Below are positions 8,685-18,664 of a DNA stretch of 64,000 nucleotides, piece by piece. A program made the translations under genes and the position numbers. This stretch comes from Arcanobacterium bovis. GTDB taxonomy: Bacteria > Actinomycetota > Actinomycetes > Actinomycetales > Actinomycetaceae. Location: assembly GCF_004331995.1 (NCBI RefSeq), contig NZ_SJDT01000004.1:124001-188000 (forward strand), written 5' to 3'. The notes under the pieces are model-generated. The model did not search any database, was not told where the DNA came from, and saw only the letters and a list, made by a program, of their open reading frames with translations. Positions within the stretch are counted from its first letter, which is position 1, and each line of letters begins with the position of its first letter.

Positions 8685-9797
8685 ATGGCTGGACCACATC
8701 GCCTAGTTTCGTTAACTCGCCAAAAAATTGCCGCTGCTTTAGCAGACATCCCAGCTGACGAGCCAATTCTGCTCGCTGTTTCAGGTGGTGCTGATTCGAT
8801 GGCGCTCGCGGCTACTACTGCCTTCGAATGTTTGCATAAGAAAGATGCGCGTCGTCGTCAGGTGCTGTCGCTAACCGTAGACCACGCAATTCGGCCCGAA
8901 TCGGCACATGAGGCAGCCGTCGTCGTCGAACGCCTGCGCAAGCTGGGAATTGGGGCTTTCTCCACGCGCGTGGAGATTGGCAGTGGGGCGGGGCCGGAAG
9001 GTGATGCCCGTGAAGCACGTTATCAAGCGATTGCCGATTTTGCCCGTGCGCACGGTTTGCATCGCTCAAACGGTTCCCGTCACTCAAATGGTCTAGATAT
9101 GCCTGCCACAGTGCTGTTGGGGCACAATGCCAACGACCAAGCGGAAACTGTGCTTTTAGGGCTGAGCCGTGGGGCGGGTACGCGGTCAATGGCGGGTATG
9201 CCGCAAGCCGGCATGCTCCCTACCTCTACAGATGTTCCTTTTATCCGGCCTTTTCTCACGGTGAGTGCAGCCGATTTGCGCACTGTGTGTCACGAACTCG
9301 GCATTGATTACGTGAATGATCCAACCAATGAGCTCGAAGGCCCGTGGACTGCTGCCGACGGAAGCCCCTTGCGTCGCTCAGCCGTGCGTCACCAGGTAAT
9401 TCCAGCTTTGCAGCAGGCTTTTGGGCGCGACGTCGTTGGGGCGCTGGAACGCACCGGGCGGATGTTACGCGACGACGACGAAGCCCTCACCGCGATAGCC
9501 ACCAAGGTGTTGTCTCAAATTCGCTCAGAAGTTGATTCTCACATGTCAAGACCGGACGCAATGTTAGTATTGCCTTGTGAACAGCTTAAACAGCACCCAC
9601 GAGCTGTGCGAACGAGGGTGGTGCGGTTGGCATATTCGGCATGTGGCGGATCTGGCGGTGATCTCGTTTTCTGGCACATTGACGCGATTGATAAGCTGAT
9701 TATTGGTCGAGACAATAAAGTTGGCATTGACTTACCGGGAATGAGGGTGTGGCGTGAGCATAATACGCTCGCTTTTCTTTCCGCATTGCGCAACTAA
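8685..9797 (+). CDS. tilS: tRNA(Ile)-lysidine synthase
   Basis: A 370-residue PP-loop ATPase. The SGGADS pyrophosphate-binding loop is at residues 33-38 and a GHNANDQAETVLLG segment follows. TilS adds lysine to C34 of the minor tRNA-Ile so that it reads AUA. The protein has the N-terminal catalytic domain plus a short C-terminal part, as in other actinobacterial forms. It sits between dacB and hpt in a presumed operon. Confidence 0.93.
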   Translation: MAGPHRLVSLTRQKIAAALADIPADEPILLAVSGGADSMALAATTAFECLHKKDARRRQVLSLTVDHAIRPESAHEAAVVVERLRKLGIGAFSTRVEIGSGAGPEGDAREARYQAIADFARAHGLHRSNGSRHSNGLDMPATVLLGHNANDQAETVLLGLSRGAGTRSMAGMPQAGMLPTSTDVPFIRPFLTVSAADLRTVCHELGIDYVNDPTNELEGPWTAADGSPLRRSAVRHQVIPALQQAFGRDVVGALERTGRMLRDDDEALTAIATKVLSQIRSEVDSHMSRPDAMLVLPCEQLKQHPRAVRTRVVRLAYSACGGSGGDLVFWHIDAIDKLIIGRDNKVGIDLPGMRVWREHNTLAFLSALRN

Positions 9798-9844
9798 ACA
9801 CACGGCTTAATGCACGACAAATAGCAGCACATATGGAGGATCAC

Positions 9845-10399
9845 ATGGATTTGAAAGACACCGGAAACGATATCGAAAAGGTGCTTTTCACCGAGGAGCA
9901 GATAAATCAGCGTCTCACTGAGCTTGGCGACGAAATCTCACGCGATTACGAAGGTGAAGATCTGCTGCTCGTTGGCGTGCTCAAAGGTGCCATCATGGTG
10001 ATGGCTGATCTTTCGCGCAAAATCCATATTCAGACGGCGATGGACTGGATGGCAGTTTCTTCCTATGGTGCGGGCACGAAATCCTCTGGTGTAGTGCGGA
10101 TTCTCAAAGATTTGAACGAAGATCTCCAAGGGCGAAATGTGCTTATCGTGGAAGACATTCTCGATTCAGGCTTAACTCTGGCATGGTTGAAAGCGAATCT
10201 TGAGTCGCGCGGAACGAAGTCGATCAAGATTGCTACGATGTTCCGCAAGCCAGAAGCGGCTAAAGTACATGTAGATGTTGATTACGTAGGTTTTGATATT
10301 CCAAATGAATTTGTGGTGGGGTATGGGCTTGATTATGCGGAGAAATACCGCCATCTGCCATTCGTTGGCACCCTCGCTCCACACGTTTACGGAGGCTAA
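9845..10399 (+). CDS. hpt: hypoxanthine phosphoribosyltransferase
   Basis: It salvages hypoxanthine and guanine with PRPP to IMP and GMP. The PRPP-binding motif VLIVEDILDSGLTL and the segment GVLKGAIMVMADL identify the family. I prefer ATG 9845 because GGAGGA at 9835-9840 sits directly before it; the in-frame ATG at 9833 overlaps that ribosome-binding site. That gives 184 residues, close to the family norm. The stop is immediately followed by the ftsH ATG. Confidence 0.95.
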   Translation: MDLKDTGNDIEKVLFTEEQINQRLTELGDEISRDYEGEDLLLVGVLKGAIMVMADLSRKIHIQTAMDWMAVSSYGAGTKSSGVVRILKDLNEDLQGRNVLIVEDILDSGLTLAWLKANLESRGTKSIKIATMFRKPEAAKVHVDVDYVGFDIPNEFVVGYGLDYAEKYRHLPFVGTLAPHVYGG

Positions 10400-12601
10400 A
10401 TGACTGTGAACCCACCTTCAGCTGAGGGTCACCAAAACATCCTTTTCGCAGCTGGCGACGACGATCCCAAACGTCGTCGTTCGAAGCGCGCCAAGCAACT
10501 TGATGAGTTCAATCGGCGGGGTCGGAATTCCCATAAACGTCCGCGCGATCTGCGAAACTCTTCGCCACGTCGTCCAGGTAATGGCGAGAATGAAAAGCGC
10601 GTGCCGTTACGGCGTCGAATCCTCACCGGTTTTGCGCTCGTGCTGCTTGGTGGCTTGGCGATTTTTTGGTACCTCGATTTGGGTGGGTTTACCTCGGTAA
10701 AGACCTCCGAAGGAAAACAGGTTCTGCAAGAGAAGAAAATTGAGCTTGCGCAGATCACTGAGGGTGTGCAGCAAGTGCAGGTTTGGCTGAAAGACGATTT
10801 CACGCCAACCGACACTGAGGGCGAGAAGCTCAAGCCCACCAAGAAGGTGCAATTCCAGTACGCAAATGCCGAAGCTGCCGAAGTGGCAAAGCTGGTGCAG
10901 GATGCCAAACCGGAAAATGGTTACAATTCGTTAGTACCTCAGCAGTCGTTCCTCAGCTCGATGTTTACGTTGATGCTGCCGATGCTGCTGATTATCGGCC
11001 TGTTCATGTGGCTCTTGCCCAAGATGCAGTCGGGAATGACGGCGTTTGGCAAGGTAAAGCGAGATGGCATGGACTCGGATTTGCCGGACGTGACCTTCGC
11101 TGATGTTGCAGGTGTGGACGAAGCCGTTGAAGAGTTGCGCGAAATCAAGGAATTTATCGACACTCCAGACAAGTTCCACAAGATGGGCGCGAAGATTCCG
11201 AAAGGCGTACTGCTTTACGGTCCGCCGGGAACTGGAAAGACCCTTCTTGCTAAAGCAGTGGCTGGCGAAGCAGGCGTTCCGTTCTTCCATATTTCTGCTT
11301 CTGAATTTGTGGAGATGTTTGTTGGCGTGGGTGCTTCTCGCGTGCGAGACCTCTTCAACAAGGCTAAAAAGACAGCTCCGGCCATTATTTTCGTAGACGA
11401 AATCGATGCCGTAGGCCGCAACCGTGGCTCTGGAATCGGTGGCGGAAATGATGAGCGCGAGCAGACACTCAACCAGCTCTTGGTGGAGATGGACGGCTTT
11501 GATGAGCACACGAATGTGATCGTAATTGCTGCTACGAACCGTCCTGATGTGCTCGATTCAGCACTGCTTCGCCCAGGCCGTTTTGATCGCCAGATTGCTG
11601 TAGACGCTCCCGATTTGCCAGGCCGCCGTCAAATTCTTGACGTGCACGCAAAAGGAAAACCGCTGGCAGATGACGTCGAGCTGGAAGCAATCGCGCGCCG
11701 TACCCCTGGTTTCTCTGGCGCGGATCTCGCTAACTTGCTCAACGAAGCAGCTTTGCTCGCCGCGCGTCGTGAACACGAAGTTATTACGGAAGACGACGTT
11801 GACGAGGCTATCGACCGTGTTCTCGCGGGCCCACAACGCCGTACGCGGGTGATGAACGCAGAAGAAAAGCGAATGACCGCCTATCATGAGGGTGGGCATG
11901 CCGTGGCAGCTGCGGCGCTGAACTACACTGATCCGGTCACGAAGGTGACGATTCTTCCGCGTGGCCGCGCTTTGGGCTACACCATGGTTATGCCTACCGA
12001 GGACAAGTACTCAACCTCACGTAACGAATTGCTTGACCAGCTAGTTTACGCGATGGGTGGCCGTATTGCTGAAGAGATCGTATTCCACGATCCGTCAACT
12101 GGCGCTTCAAACGACATCCAAAAGGCAACCAACATTGCGCGCAAGATGGTTACTGAATACGGAATGTCGGCACGAGTGGGAGCTGTGCGACTTGTTGCCG
12201 ACGATTCTGATCCGATGACTCGCATGGGCGGCGGAAATTCTCGCGAATATTCCGAGGAAATGGCGCGAATTGTGGACGACGAAGTGCAAAAGCTTCTCGA
12301 TACAGCGAACCAAGAAGCGTGGCAGGTACTCAATGAAAACCGGCACGTGCTAGACAAACTAGCTGCGCGATTGCTTGAAAAAGAGACGATTCTTGAAAAC
12401 GAATTGAAAGAAATTTTCAAAGAGATTCGCAAGGCGCCGAAGCGCGTGCAGTGGCTGTCGTCGCCGGATCGCCCTGTCTCCGATATTCCTCCGGTTCCGT
12501 TGCCACAAGAATTAGTGGACACCAAGCACTCTGCCGCTGAGGGAATCGAAATTGGGCCGGGCGCTACGGACGTTCCGCCGGTTACTGAGCAGGAGAGCTA
12601 A
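10400..12601 (+). CDS. ftsH: ATP-dependent zinc metalloprotease FtsH
   Basis: A 733-residue membrane-anchored AAA protease that degrades misassembled membrane and selected cytoplasmic proteins. After a basic N-terminal tail (RRRSKRAK) there are two membrane segments, at about 76-98 and 186-208. The AAA domain has Walker A GPPGTGKT at 274-281 and Walker B IIFVDEID, with the second-region RPGRFDRQ. The zinc site is HEGGH at 496-500. GGAGG precedes ATG 10400, which abuts the hpt stop. folE follows directly. Confidence 0.97.
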   Translation: MTVNPPSAEGHQNILFAAGDDDPKRRRSKRAKQLDEFNRRGRNSHKRPRDLRNSSPRRPGNGENEKRVPLRRRILTGFALVLLGGLAIFWYLDLGGFTSVKTSEGKQVLQEKKIELAQITEGVQQVQVWLKDDFTPTDTEGEKLKPTKKVQFQYANAEAAEVAKLVQDAKPENGYNSLVPQQSFLSSMFTLMLPMLLIIGLFMWLLPKMQSGMTAFGKVKRDGMDSDLPDVTFADVAGVDEAVEELREIKEFIDTPDKFHKMGAKIPKGVLLYGPPGTGKTLLAKAVAGEAGVPFFHISASEFVEMFVGVGASRVRDLFNKAKKTAPAIIFVDEIDAVGRNRGSGIGGGNDEREQTLNQLLVEMDGFDEHTNVIVIAATNRPDVLDSALLRPGRFDRQIAVDAPDLPGRRQILDVHAKGKPLADDVELEAIARRTPGFSGADLANLLNEAALLAARREHEVITEDDVDEAIDRVLAGPQRRTRVMNAEEKRMTAYHEGGHAVAAAALNYTDPVTKVTILPRGRALGYTMVMPTEDKYSTSRNELLDQLVYAMGGRIAEEIVFHDPSTGASNDIQKATNIARKMVTEYGMSARVGAVRLVADDSDPMTRMGGGNSREYSEEMARIVDDEVQKLLDTANQEAWQVLNENRHVLDKLAARLLEKETILENELKEIFKEIRKAPKRVQWLSSPDRPVSDIPPVPLPQELVDTKHSAAEGIEIGPGATDVPPVTEQES

Positions 12602-13168
12602 GTGGCTTACGACGAAGAAGGTGTGCGCAAGGCGATTTATGATCTCCTTGTGGCTGTAGGCGAGGACCCACAGCGAGATGGCCTGCTCGACACTCCTACG
12701 CGTATGGCGCGTGCATATCGTGAGATATTTGCTGGGCTCGAATCGGATCCGAGCGAGGTACTCGACACAACCTTCGATATCGATCACCAAGAGATGATTT
12801 TGGTGCGAGATATACCGATGTATTCGGTGTGTGAGCATCACCTTCTTCCGTTTCATGGAGTCGCGCATGTGGGGTATATTCCCAGCGACGACGGTAAGGT
12901 TACGGGGCTGTCGAAACTCGCGCGGCTCGTTGAAGGATTTTCGCGCAGGCCACAAGTACAAGAGCGCATTACGACGAACGTTGCCGATGCCCTTATGGAT
13001 CGCTTGCAAGCGCGTGGCGTGATTGTGGTGATCGAAGCCGAGCATATGTGTATGTCGATGCGTGGCGTGCGCAAACCGGGTTCTCGCACTGTGACTTCGG
13101 CAGTGCGTGGCTGTTTGCGTGATGGCACCACGCGGGCTGAAGCGATGAGCTTAATTATGGCAAAGTGA
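12602..13168 (+). CDS. folE: GTP cyclohydrolase I
   Basis: A 188-residue enzyme converting GTP to dihydroneopterin triphosphate, the first step of folate synthesis. The zinc and catalytic segments [12 protein letters not shown] and [14 protein letters not shown] are intact. The GTG start at 12602 follows the ftsH TAA without a gap and is preceded by AGGAGAG, so the genes are translationally close. folP and folBK complete the folate set downstream. Confidence 0.96.
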   Translation: MAYDEEGVRKAIYDLLVAVGEDPQRDGLLDTPTRMARAYREIFAGLESDPSEVLDTTFDIDHQEMILVRDIPMYSVCEHHLLPFHGVAHVGYIPSDDGKVTGLSKLARLVEGFSRRPQVQERITTNVADALMDRLQARGVIVVIEAEHMCMSMRGVRKPGSRTVTSAVRGCLRDGTTRAEAMSLIMAK

Positions 13169-13201
13169 GTTCGCAATATTCGCAATAAAGGAGCAGTTTT
13201 C

Positions 13202-13999
13202 ATGGAAATCATGGGGATCCTCAACGTTACGCCTGATTCTTTTTCCGACGGCGGTAACTGGGTAACTACCGATGCGGCGATTGCACATGGGCGCGAGATG
13301 ATTTCGCAGGGTGCAACAATCCTTGATATTGGTGGCGAATCCACCCGTCCGGGTGCTCAGCAGCTCAGCTGGGAACAAGAATGGGATCGCATCGCTGATG
13401 TTGTAGCCGTACTTTCGCAAGAAGTGACAGTTTCGGTAGATACCTACCACGCGCAAACCGCACAAAAAGCTGTGGCTGCTGGTGCCCATATCGTCAATGA
13501 TGTGACTGGTGGCGCTGGTGATCCGAATATGTTTGCAACTGTGGCTGAGCTGGACTGCTCCTATATCCTCCAGCATGGCCGTGGCAATAGTCAGACCATG
13601 AATGATCTGGCCAACTATGACGGACCGGTAGCGCACGTCGTCGCAAACGAATTAATTGCGAGCCGTGATGCGGCTGTGCGCAGCGGAATTGATTCTGAGC
13701 GTATTATCCTCGACCCAGGACTCGGATTTGCCAAAATGGGCGATCAGAACTGGGAACTTCTTGCCGATCTTGAAGTCTTTTTGGAACTTGGTCATCCGGT
13801 ACTCATCGGACAATCGCGCAAACGATTCCTCAGCGCAGTCGCCGGTGAATCGCGCGTTGAAGATCGCGATGTTGCTACGGCTACGATTTCCGGATTGCTC
13901 AGTGAAACGGGCGTTTGGGCTGTACGAGTGCATAACGTTGCTGCTAGTGCGCAAGCAATTGCTGTTCATCTGAAGCTCTCGAGTCTAGGCGCTTGGTAG
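13202..13999 (+). CDS. folP: dihydropteroate synthase
   Basis: A 265-residue TIM-barrel enzyme joining p-aminobenzoate to hydroxymethyl-dihydropterin pyrophosphate, the sulfonamide target. Signature segments are MGILNVTPDSFSDGG at the start, GATILDIGGESTRPG, and ILDPGLGFAK. AAGGAG lies upstream of ATG 13202. The stop touches the start of folBK. Confidence 0.96.
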   Translation: MEIMGILNVTPDSFSDGGNWVTTDAAIAHGREMISQGATILDIGGESTRPGAQQLSWEQEWDRIADVVAVLSQEVTVSVDTYHAQTAQKAVAAGAHIVNDVTGGAGDPNMFATVAELDCSYILQHGRGNSQTMNDLANYDGPVAHVVANELIASRDAAVRSGIDSERIILDPGLGFAKMGDQNWELLADLEVFLELGHPVLIGQSRKRFLSAVAGESRVEDRDVATATISGLLSETGVWAVRVHNVAASAQAIAVHLKLSSLGAW

Positions 14000-14001
14000 A
14001 G

Positions 14002-14832
14002 ATGCGCGTCGATACGATTCATCTGCGTGGATTGAGCGCTTATGGCACTCATGGAGTGCTTGACTTTGAGCACCGTGAGCCACAAGAATTCGTGGTAGAT
14101 GTGTCTTATTCGGTGGTGACCGAACGTGCAGTTGTTACTGACGACATCTCCCATACGATCTCTTACGCGGATATTGCAGCCGCGGTAGTACAAAGGATTA
14201 CGGGCGAACACGTTGATTTGATCGAAACGCTCGCTGATCGGATTGCGAATGACGTGCTCGAGTTTGGCGCGCGTGAGGTGGACGTGACGGTTCATAAACC
14301 GCAAGCGCCTATTGAGCAGACTTTTGCAGATGTGTGTGTGCAAGCACATCGCCAAGCTGCTATTTTGAGTGGTGGCCGGCGAAAATACGTCATTGCTTTG
14401 GGATCGAATCTTGATAATCCGCGCCAGCATGTGTCTGAAGCGATTGAGCAGCTCAGTGAGTTGTTTTCGGAAATGACAGTATCGGATTTGTTCACTACTG
14501 CACCAGTTCTTCACCCGGGTCAAGCTGAGCAGCCGGACTACGTCAATGCAGTGCTGATCGGCTATTCAGCGGCAGCTCCAATTGCTGTGTTGCATGCCTT
14601 GCAAGAGATTGAGTGGAAACACGGGCGTGAACGGCTCGAACATTGGGGAGCACGCACATTGGATCTCGACATTATTGCAATCGAAGGCGTGACCAGCTCC
14701 GACGTCGAACTCACGGTACCGCACCCGCGCGCAGCACTACGCCGCTTTGTGCTTGAGCCGTGGCTGAGCATCGAACCAGACGCCGAGCTAAGTGGTGTTG
14801 CTTTGACGCAGCTCGTTGGGAGTGCACAATGA
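14002..14832 (+). CDS. folBK: fused dihydroneopterin aldolase / HPPK
   Basis: A two-domain folate enzyme. Residues of about 1-125 are dihydroneopterin aldolase (LRGLSAYGTHGVLDFE, ETLADRIA). From about residue 130 to the end is 6-hydroxymethyl-7,8-dihydropterin pyrophosphokinase (YVIALGSNLDNP, WGARTLDLDIIAI, VPHPRAALRRFVLEP). Together with FolE and FolP this supplies the pathway to dihydropteroate. ATG 14002 lies 3 bp after the folP stop; a TTG at 13993, overlapping folP, is an alternative. Many actinobacteria encode the two enzymes separately, so the fusion is a lineage trait. Confidence 0.92.
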   Translation: MRVDTIHLRGLSAYGTHGVLDFEHREPQEFVVDVSYSVVTERAVVTDDISHTISYADIAAAVVQRITGEHVDLIETLADRIANDVLEFGAREVDVTVHKPQAPIEQTFADVCVQAHRQAAILSGGRRKYVIALGSNLDNPRQHVSEAIEQLSELFSEMTVSDLFTTAPVLHPGQAEQPDYVNAVLIGYSAAAPIAVLHALQEIEWKHGRERLEHWGARTLDLDIIAIEGVTSSDVELTVPHPRAALRRFVLEPWLSIEPDAELSGVALTQLVGSAQ

Positions 14833-15371
14833 ATCATCGCCGAGGTTCGTCTGGTTCGCCTAGCCCGTCCGGATCATCGGGTTCGTTGCAGCCCACGCAG
14901 ATCTGGTGGATACTGTGCCTAGTTGCGATCTCACTGGTGCTGTCTTTTTTCGGAATTGATCTGTGGCTTAGGCGCGGAAATTCCCCGATTTTATTGCCGG
15001 TGTGGGGCTTTGTGTTGCCACTTCTTGTTGGGATTTTTGTTTTGTGGCAAGGCTGGCGCGTGCGTGCCTATAAGCGGGGCAAAAGTGCCTTGGAAGCGCT
15101 CGCTGCTGCGCGAATTTGGGTGCTGACCCAAGCCACATCGCGGGCGGGAGCTGTGCTCACTGGTTTTAGCTTCGGCGTCGTCTTGGCATATGCGCACCTC
15201 AACCCCACGGCGTTTACCACTGATCAGATCCGAAACTTTTCTCTTGCTGGTTTGGGGTGGATCGCTTTGACGGTGGGTGCGCTTGTTGCCGAGCGCTGGT
15301 GTGTGGTTGATGACGACGGCGGCGATGGTGACGCAACACCTGGCGGCTCTCTTAACGCCGCGCAAGGCTAA
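14829..15371 (+). CDS. DUF3180 membrane protein
   Basis: A 180-residue protein starting at ATG 14829, which overlaps the folBK stop as ATGA. After a Ser/Gly/Pro-rich N-terminus there are four hydrophobic segments (roughly residues 26-42, 54-73, 106-124 and 140-156) and an acidic tail. Size, topology and the position straight after folK match the actinobacterial DUF3180 family. Its function is unknown; translational coupling to folBK is the only clue. Confidence 0.8.
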   Translation: MNHRRGSSGSPSPSGSSGSLQPTQIWWILCLVAISLVLSFFGIDLWLRRGNSPILLPVWGFVLPLLVGIFVLWQGWRVRAYKRGKSALEALAAARIWVLTQATSRAGAVLTGFSFGVVLAYAHLNPTAFTTDQIRNFSLAGLGWIALTVGALVAERWCVVDDDGGDGDATPGGSLNAAQG

Positions 15372-15479
15372 ACACGATAAAGCTGGTTCGCATTATCAGG
15401 ATGTGGAAGAATAGATCCGCATGCAAGAACACGCTTCCATAGACAGTTGCATTGTGTATGGATCATGAAAAGGAACATC

Positions 15480-15977
15480 ATGAAACAGCCATTCGGCTCC
15501 GAACTTAACTTCACCCCGGTAGACCCACAATATTTTAAGGTAATGCGGATATATGCTGTGCTCATTGCACTCGTAACGGTGTTGCCTGCAATCGTGCTGG
15601 CGATCATCTTCGGACGCGACACGGTTTCGCTGATCGTATGGTGGAGTATCGTGGCCGTACTCGCCGTCGTGGGCTTGGCGACCCTTTTCTTTGCGCGCCG
15701 GCGTGCGAAAGCGATTGGCTATCTCCAACGCGAGGATGAGCTGATCATTCGGCGCGGCATTATGTTCCATAAAATGACGGTGATCCCTTACGGCAGAATG
15801 CAGCAGGTGAATGTGGAAGCTGGACCGATTCTGAGCCGTTTTGGCCTAGCGAAAATTACGCTCGTGACAGCGTCAGCTGAATCCTCAGGAAGCATTCCAG
15901 GTATTTCACGTGGGGAAGCTGAGCGTTTGCGCGAAGTTCTCACCGCTCTGGGTAACGCACGGATGGAGGGGCTGTGA
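15480..15977 (+). CDS. bacterial PH (bPH2/YdbS-like) membrane protein
   Basis: A 165-residue protein with two membrane helices near the N-terminus (about 22-42 and 50-72) followed by a bPH2 domain (DELIIRRGIMFHKMTVIPY, QQVNVEAGPILSRFGLA). I chose ATG 15480, which has AAAAGGAA upstream; ATGs at 15447 and 15465 are in the same frame. It overlaps the next PH gene by GTGA, so the pair is probably co-translated, as for ydbS-ydbT in other bacteria. The role is not established; such pairs are linked to membrane stress and secretion in Bacillus. Confidence 0.8.
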   Translation: MKQPFGSELNFTPVDPQYFKVMRIYAVLIALVTVLPAIVLAIIFGRDTVSLIVWWSIVAVLAVVGLATLFFARRRAKAIGYLQREDELIIRRGIMFHKMTVIPYGRMQQVNVEAGPILSRFGLAKITLVTASAESSGSIPGISRGEAERLREVLTALGNARMEGL

Positions 15978-17698
15978 GCAGCGAAGACTTTAACGCCCTC
16001 GCCAGTGGCGACGACGCAAGCACTCGTGGCGACGACGCAAGCACTCGTGGCGACGACGCAAGCGCCACGACGTCGTCTGCCTCCGTTCCAATCGGAGCTG
16101 GCACCCAAGCTGAACAGCCCAGCTCAGGCGATCATATTCCGCCTGAGGCATGGCGCAAATTCCATAAAGTCACGCCTATTTCTCAGCTCGGCGCATTCTG
16201 GTTTGTGATCTGTTTCGGCATATTTTCCGTGATGAAACAGATGTTTGAGGATGGAAATCTCGAGTCTGCTATCAACGGTGTTCGCGATAATGCAACAACT
16301 GAGGCGCTGCTGATTCTTCTCGGAGCATTATTGCTGATCAGCGTGGTTGTGGTTGGTGTTGGCACGCTCATCTGGAAGAAGATGTCGTATGGGATTGTTC
16401 CAAGCGGAATCCACTATCGCAAAGGAATTTTCATTAAGCAGCACAAGCATATTCCGTGGAATCGGATTCAGAGTGTTGAAGTGGAACAGCGTCTTTTTGG
16501 GCGTATCTTCGGTTTTGGCTCGGTGAAAGTCGATTCTGCTGGTATGCAAAGTGAAAATATGGATCTTGGACTGTTGCGGCTGTCCGAGTGTTCGTCACTG
16601 CGCAAAGAAATTTTGCAGGCTCTCAATTCGGCTCGTACTGGAACGCCAGTTGCGGTGCAAACAACGCCGCTCACTGCATCAGGTTCGCCAACTGTGCCAG
16701 CACCGCAAGGCACAATAGCTGCTCAGGGGAGTGTGAACGCTGCGGGCGTTGTCCCGGAAAATGAGTTTAACGCCGTCCCGATTCTCGATGCGGACGACGA
16801 CGAGCGCGATGTTTTGGTGTACAAGCTGGGTACGGGGCAAATGCTTGTCGCCAATATTTTTGATACGCAGACGTTACTGATGGTGTTCTTTACACTTATG
16901 CCACTTGTGCTCACGATTATTGCAGGTGACGTGCAATTTTTCGCTTTAATATTCCCAATCTTGGCTGTGGGGTGGACGATCCTTAAATCTTTGCTCGACG
17001 ATTACGGAACTAAGATTTACCTCTCCGAAAATGGATTGCGACGCCGTGCAGGGCTTACGAAAGTTATCACGCGTACTATTCCGCCCCAGCGTGTGCACGC
17101 TATTGGTCTTTCGCAGCCGCTACTTTGGCGCCGTTTTGACTGGTGGAAACTCGATTTGACCACAGCTGACAAGGACCTCAAAGAGCTCAAACAACTTTCC
17201 CAATCGTTTATTTTGGCTGGTACTCGCGAAGAAGTCCTCCGCATATTGTGGACGCTTACACCCTCTTTAGGTTCCGACGACGATCGCGCTCTTCTCGCCG
17301 AAGCTCTCGATGGTCAGGGCACAGGAAAGTACTTTATGGGAGCGCCGAAGTCTGCTCGTTTGCTTGATCCAATTTCTTTGCCGGGTCGTGGCGTTTTTGC
17401 GTCCGTGCGCACTTTGATTGTTCGGCAGGGACGCTGGTCACGTAAGATTTCGTTGATTTTGCAAGATCACACTCAATCGACGATGGCTACAGTTGGCCCA
17501 ATCCAGCGGTACAAGAATCTCGCATCGGTGAAAATTCACACGGTTTTGGGCCGCGTGGATACGAAGGTGAAGAATTTTGATCGGAACTTCGTCGAGCAAC
17601 TTTTGATGCAGGAAACCGAATTGGCACGTCAAGCCCGCAGCATTGGTGTTTCGGAATCGTTGGCTGAGTGGAAAGCACGTGTTGGGCTGGGGAACTAG
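15974..17698 (+). CDS. large bacterial PH-domain membrane protein (YdbT-like)
   Basis: A 574-residue protein starting at GTG 15974, which overlaps the stop of the previous gene. The first 45 residues are low complexity and contain the repeat GDDASTR. Membrane segments occur near 70-90 and 110-135, then a first PH domain (GIHYRKGIFIKQHKHIPWNRIQSVE). A linker of Ala, Thr and Pro is followed by a second hydrophobic pair near 305-345 and another PH-like region (LRRRAGLTKVITRTIPPQRV). This double PH arrangement is the YdbT type. The function is unknown, and it probably forms a complex with the upstream partner. Confidence 0.8.
   Translation: MSSEDFNALASGDDASTRGDDASTRGDDASATTSSASVPIGAGTQAEQPSSGDHIPPEAWRKFHKVTPISQLGAFWFVICFGIFSVMKQMFEDGNLESAINGVRDNATTEALLILLGALLLISVVVVGVGTLIWKKMSYGIVPSGIHYRKGIFIKQHKHIPWNRIQSVEVEQRLFGRIFGFGSVKVDSAGMQSENMDLGLLRLSECSSLRKEILQALNSARTGTPVAVQTTPLTASGSPTVPAPQGTIAAQGSVNAAGVVPENEFNAVPILDADDDERDVLVYKLGTGQMLVANIFDTQTLLMVFFTLMPLVLTIIAGDVQFFALIFPILAVGWTILKSLLDDYGTKIYLSENGLRRRAGLTKVITRTIPPQRVHAIGLSQPLLWRRFDWWKLDLTTADKDLKELKQLSQSFILAGTREEVLRILWTLTPSLGSDDDRALLAEALDGQGTGKYFMGAPKSARLLDPISLPGRGVFASVRTLIVRQGRWSRKISLILQDHTQSTMATVGPIQRYKNLASVKIHTVLGRVDTKVKNFDRNFVEQLLMQETELARQARSIGVSESLAEWKARVGLGN
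16007..16063 (+). repeat. 21-bp tandem repeat inside the PH-domain gene
   Basis: Two perfect 21-bp units (16007-16027, 16028-16048) and 15 bp of a third encode GDDASTR-GDDASTR-GDDAS. The unit length keeps frame, so copy number could vary between strains without breaking the protein. Confidence 0.9.
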
Positions 17699-17739
17699 CA
17701 GCTGAGGAATGAGCGCATATTTCGCGGAAGGATGTCTTG

Positions 17740-18639
17740 GTGAATAGCCATGGCCGAATGAAAATCGGCATTATTTCTGCAGGTAAAGTTGGAGCTGCTT
17801 TGGGGAGCGCACTGCGTTCACAAGGTCACACCATCATCGGTGCTTATGCCACTTCGGAAGCCTCAATTGACAGGCTTGAAACAATGCTTCCAGGTGTTCC
17901 AGCGCTTGATGTGCCAAGCATCGTTGAGCAGTCCGAGTTAGTGCTTCTCACATTGCCTGACGACGAGTTAGAGCCACTCGTTGCAGGTTTGGCCAAGCTA
18001 GAACTTTGGCGACCAGGGCAGATCGTGGTTCATACGGCAGGTAGGTACGGCATTGGCGTCCTTGAGCCAGCGATTAGCGCGGGTGCTCTTGGTCTTGCTA
18101 TCCACCCTGCCATGACTTTTACGGGCACTTCCTTGGATATTGCACGTCTGCAAGGATGCCCATTCGCCGTTACCGCTCCTGCGTTTATTCAAGCGATTGG
18201 GCACGCATTGGTTGCGGAAATGGGCGGGGATTCCTTCGTGATTCCTGAGGAGCACCGAGGTACTTACCACGCTGCTTTGAGCCACGGTGCCAACCATGTG
18301 GTGACGGTGATCGCCCAAGCAATGCAGTTGCTTGAAAGCATTGGGGTAGATGAGCCAGGAACGTATCTGCGCGCTTTGGTACACGCTTCGGTGGAGGGAG
18401 CGCTCAGTTCGGGAGATTCTTTGCTCACAGGACCGATTGTGCGCGGTGATGTTAAGACGCTAGCTTCACACCTGGCAACTGTTGATGCAAGTGCGGCGTT
18501 CGATCCAGATCTTGCTGATATTCCGCCAGTTTATCGAGCTATTGCGGAGGCGACGACGCAACGCGCTCTTCGGCGTCGTGCGCTCACCCGGAGCACTGCC
18601 CAACGGATGCGTGACCAGATTCGCGCGAACGAGTTATAG
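17740..18639 (+). CDS. DUF2520/Rossmann-like protein next to panC
   Basis: A 299-residue protein starting at GTG 17740, with GGAAGGA 8 bp upstream. The N-terminal dinucleotide-binding fold begins MKIGIISAGKVGAALGSAL; a C-terminal DUF2520 helical region contains HPAMTF and HGANHVV. The fold resembles NADP-dependent reductases such as ketopantoate reductase. Together with its position before panC and panD, this suggests a link to pantothenate synthesis, but no activity can be assigned. It ends 25 bp before panC. Confidence 0.8.
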   Translation: MNSHGRMKIGIISAGKVGAALGSALRSQGHTIIGAYATSEASIDRLETMLPGVPALDVPSIVEQSELVLLTLPDDELEPLVAGLAKLELWRPGQIVVHTAGRYGIGVLEPAISAGALGLAIHPAMTFTGTSLDIARLQGCPFAVTAPAFIQAIGHALVAEMGGDSFVIPEEHRGTYHAALSHGANHVVTVIAQAMQLLESIGVDEPGTYLRALVHASVEGALSSGDSLLTGPIVRGDVKTLASHLATVDASAAFDPDLADIPPVYRAIAEATTQRALRRRALTRSTAQRMRDQIRANEL

Positions 18640-18664
18640 TCTCGTTGGCGACGGCAGTTAGGAT

